From positions 18,957,154 through 19,021,153 of the forward strand of contig NC_083648.1 in assembly GCF_963576545.1 (NCBI RefSeq): a stretch of 64,000 nt of DNA, in the 5' to 3' direction. The translations under genes and the position numbers were made by a program. Source of the DNA: Limanda limanda (taxonomy: Eukaryota > Chordata > Actinopteri > Pleuronectiformes > Pleuronectidae). The stretch's first letter is position 1, and each line of letters opens with the position of its first letter. Of the stretch, positions 63,487-64,000 are shown piece by piece. The notes beneath the pieces were generated by a model. The model had not been told where the DNA came from. It worked only from the letters and a program-made list of their open reading frames with translations, and searched no databases.

Positions 63487-64000
63487 GTAAGGTGCCATCC
63501 CCAGTGTGTGTGTCTGTGTGTGTGTGTTTGTGTGTGTGTGTGTCTGTGTTTGATGTGGACATCCTGCTGACGTGAGCCGGGCTCCTTATTAATTCAGCAC
63601 ATGATGCTCTCCGCTGTTTACTCGTCTTGGAGTAAGTTGTTACATAGCTGGATGCAGAATTTTATCATTATTCACTAATATTATAAGAAGGTTTAGTTCA
63701 TTCGTCAGCTTCTTGGTGTCAGAAGGATGTGCACTGTTCATTTAGATGAGATCAGCCAACTCAAATGCATTCATTTTTATTTCCACCAATATCAAATATT
63801 ATTTGATTTAACTTTTAATACATGACTTGGTTTAGACTTGTATCTCAGTGTATGTCTTTTTTACACCTTATATGCAAAATGGAACCAGGCCTCAGAGTTT
63901 AAAATTCAAATTTCAAATCATGGTTTATCAGAATACCGCTATTGGATGACATGTCACTAAATATATTAGTTATTGATCAAGTGATTATTGATCTTGATCA
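63487..64000 (+). other. start of intron 1 of the 63417 gene
   Basis: There is a GT-rich stretch at 63506-63548, then AT-rich DNA to the window end. No second exon is visible. Confidence 0.45.

Overview
The window looks like nuclear DNA of a ray-finned (teleost) fish. Genes are split by GT-AG introns, CA/GT and GATA microsatellites are long, and there are many small hAT-type DNA transposons and L1/L2-type LINE pieces. I assembled three vertebrate genes exon by exon and checked that every exon junction keeps the reading frame. No bacterial-type operon, CRISPR array, tRNA or rRNA was seen.

Layout. (1) 1-2978: the 3' part of an L1-clade LINE with an unbroken ORF2 reading frame that runs off the left edge. 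(2) 3473-about 37150, plus strand: a cAMP phosphodiesterase gene of the PDE4B type. Its own first long-form exon or exons lie left of the window. Fifteen exons shared in long, short or super-short forms are visible. There are also up to four alternative starts: 6489 (candidate), 21349 (PDE4B2-like short form), 27303 (candidate novel form with a myristoylation/palmitoylation-type N-terminus) and 29637 (super-short form like PDE4B5/PDE4D6). (3) 37150-44640: intergenic DNA with two L2-like LINE tails. (4) 44640-52943, plus strand: fzr1 (Cdh1, APC/C activator), 13 coding exons, 487 residues. (5) 53277-62505, minus strand: ipo13 (importin-13), 21 coding exons, 963 residues, tail to tail with fzr1. 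(6) 63417 onward, plus strand: the first coding exon of a protein with a signal peptide, cut off by the window end and head to head with ipo13.

The genes do different jobs: cAMP breakdown, cell-cycle ubiquitination and nuclear transport. Human PDE4B and IPO13 are on chromosome 1p and FZR1 is on 19p, so this fish linkage probably reflects the ancient 1p/19p paralogy.

The most interesting points are the multi-promoter layout of pde4b, especially the undescribed-looking MGLCCS first exon, long TG repeats a few dozen bases downstream of two first-exon splice donors, and a series of hAT-like elements with target-site duplications. One of these still encodes a BED zinc finger and another a hAT C-terminal dimerisation segment.
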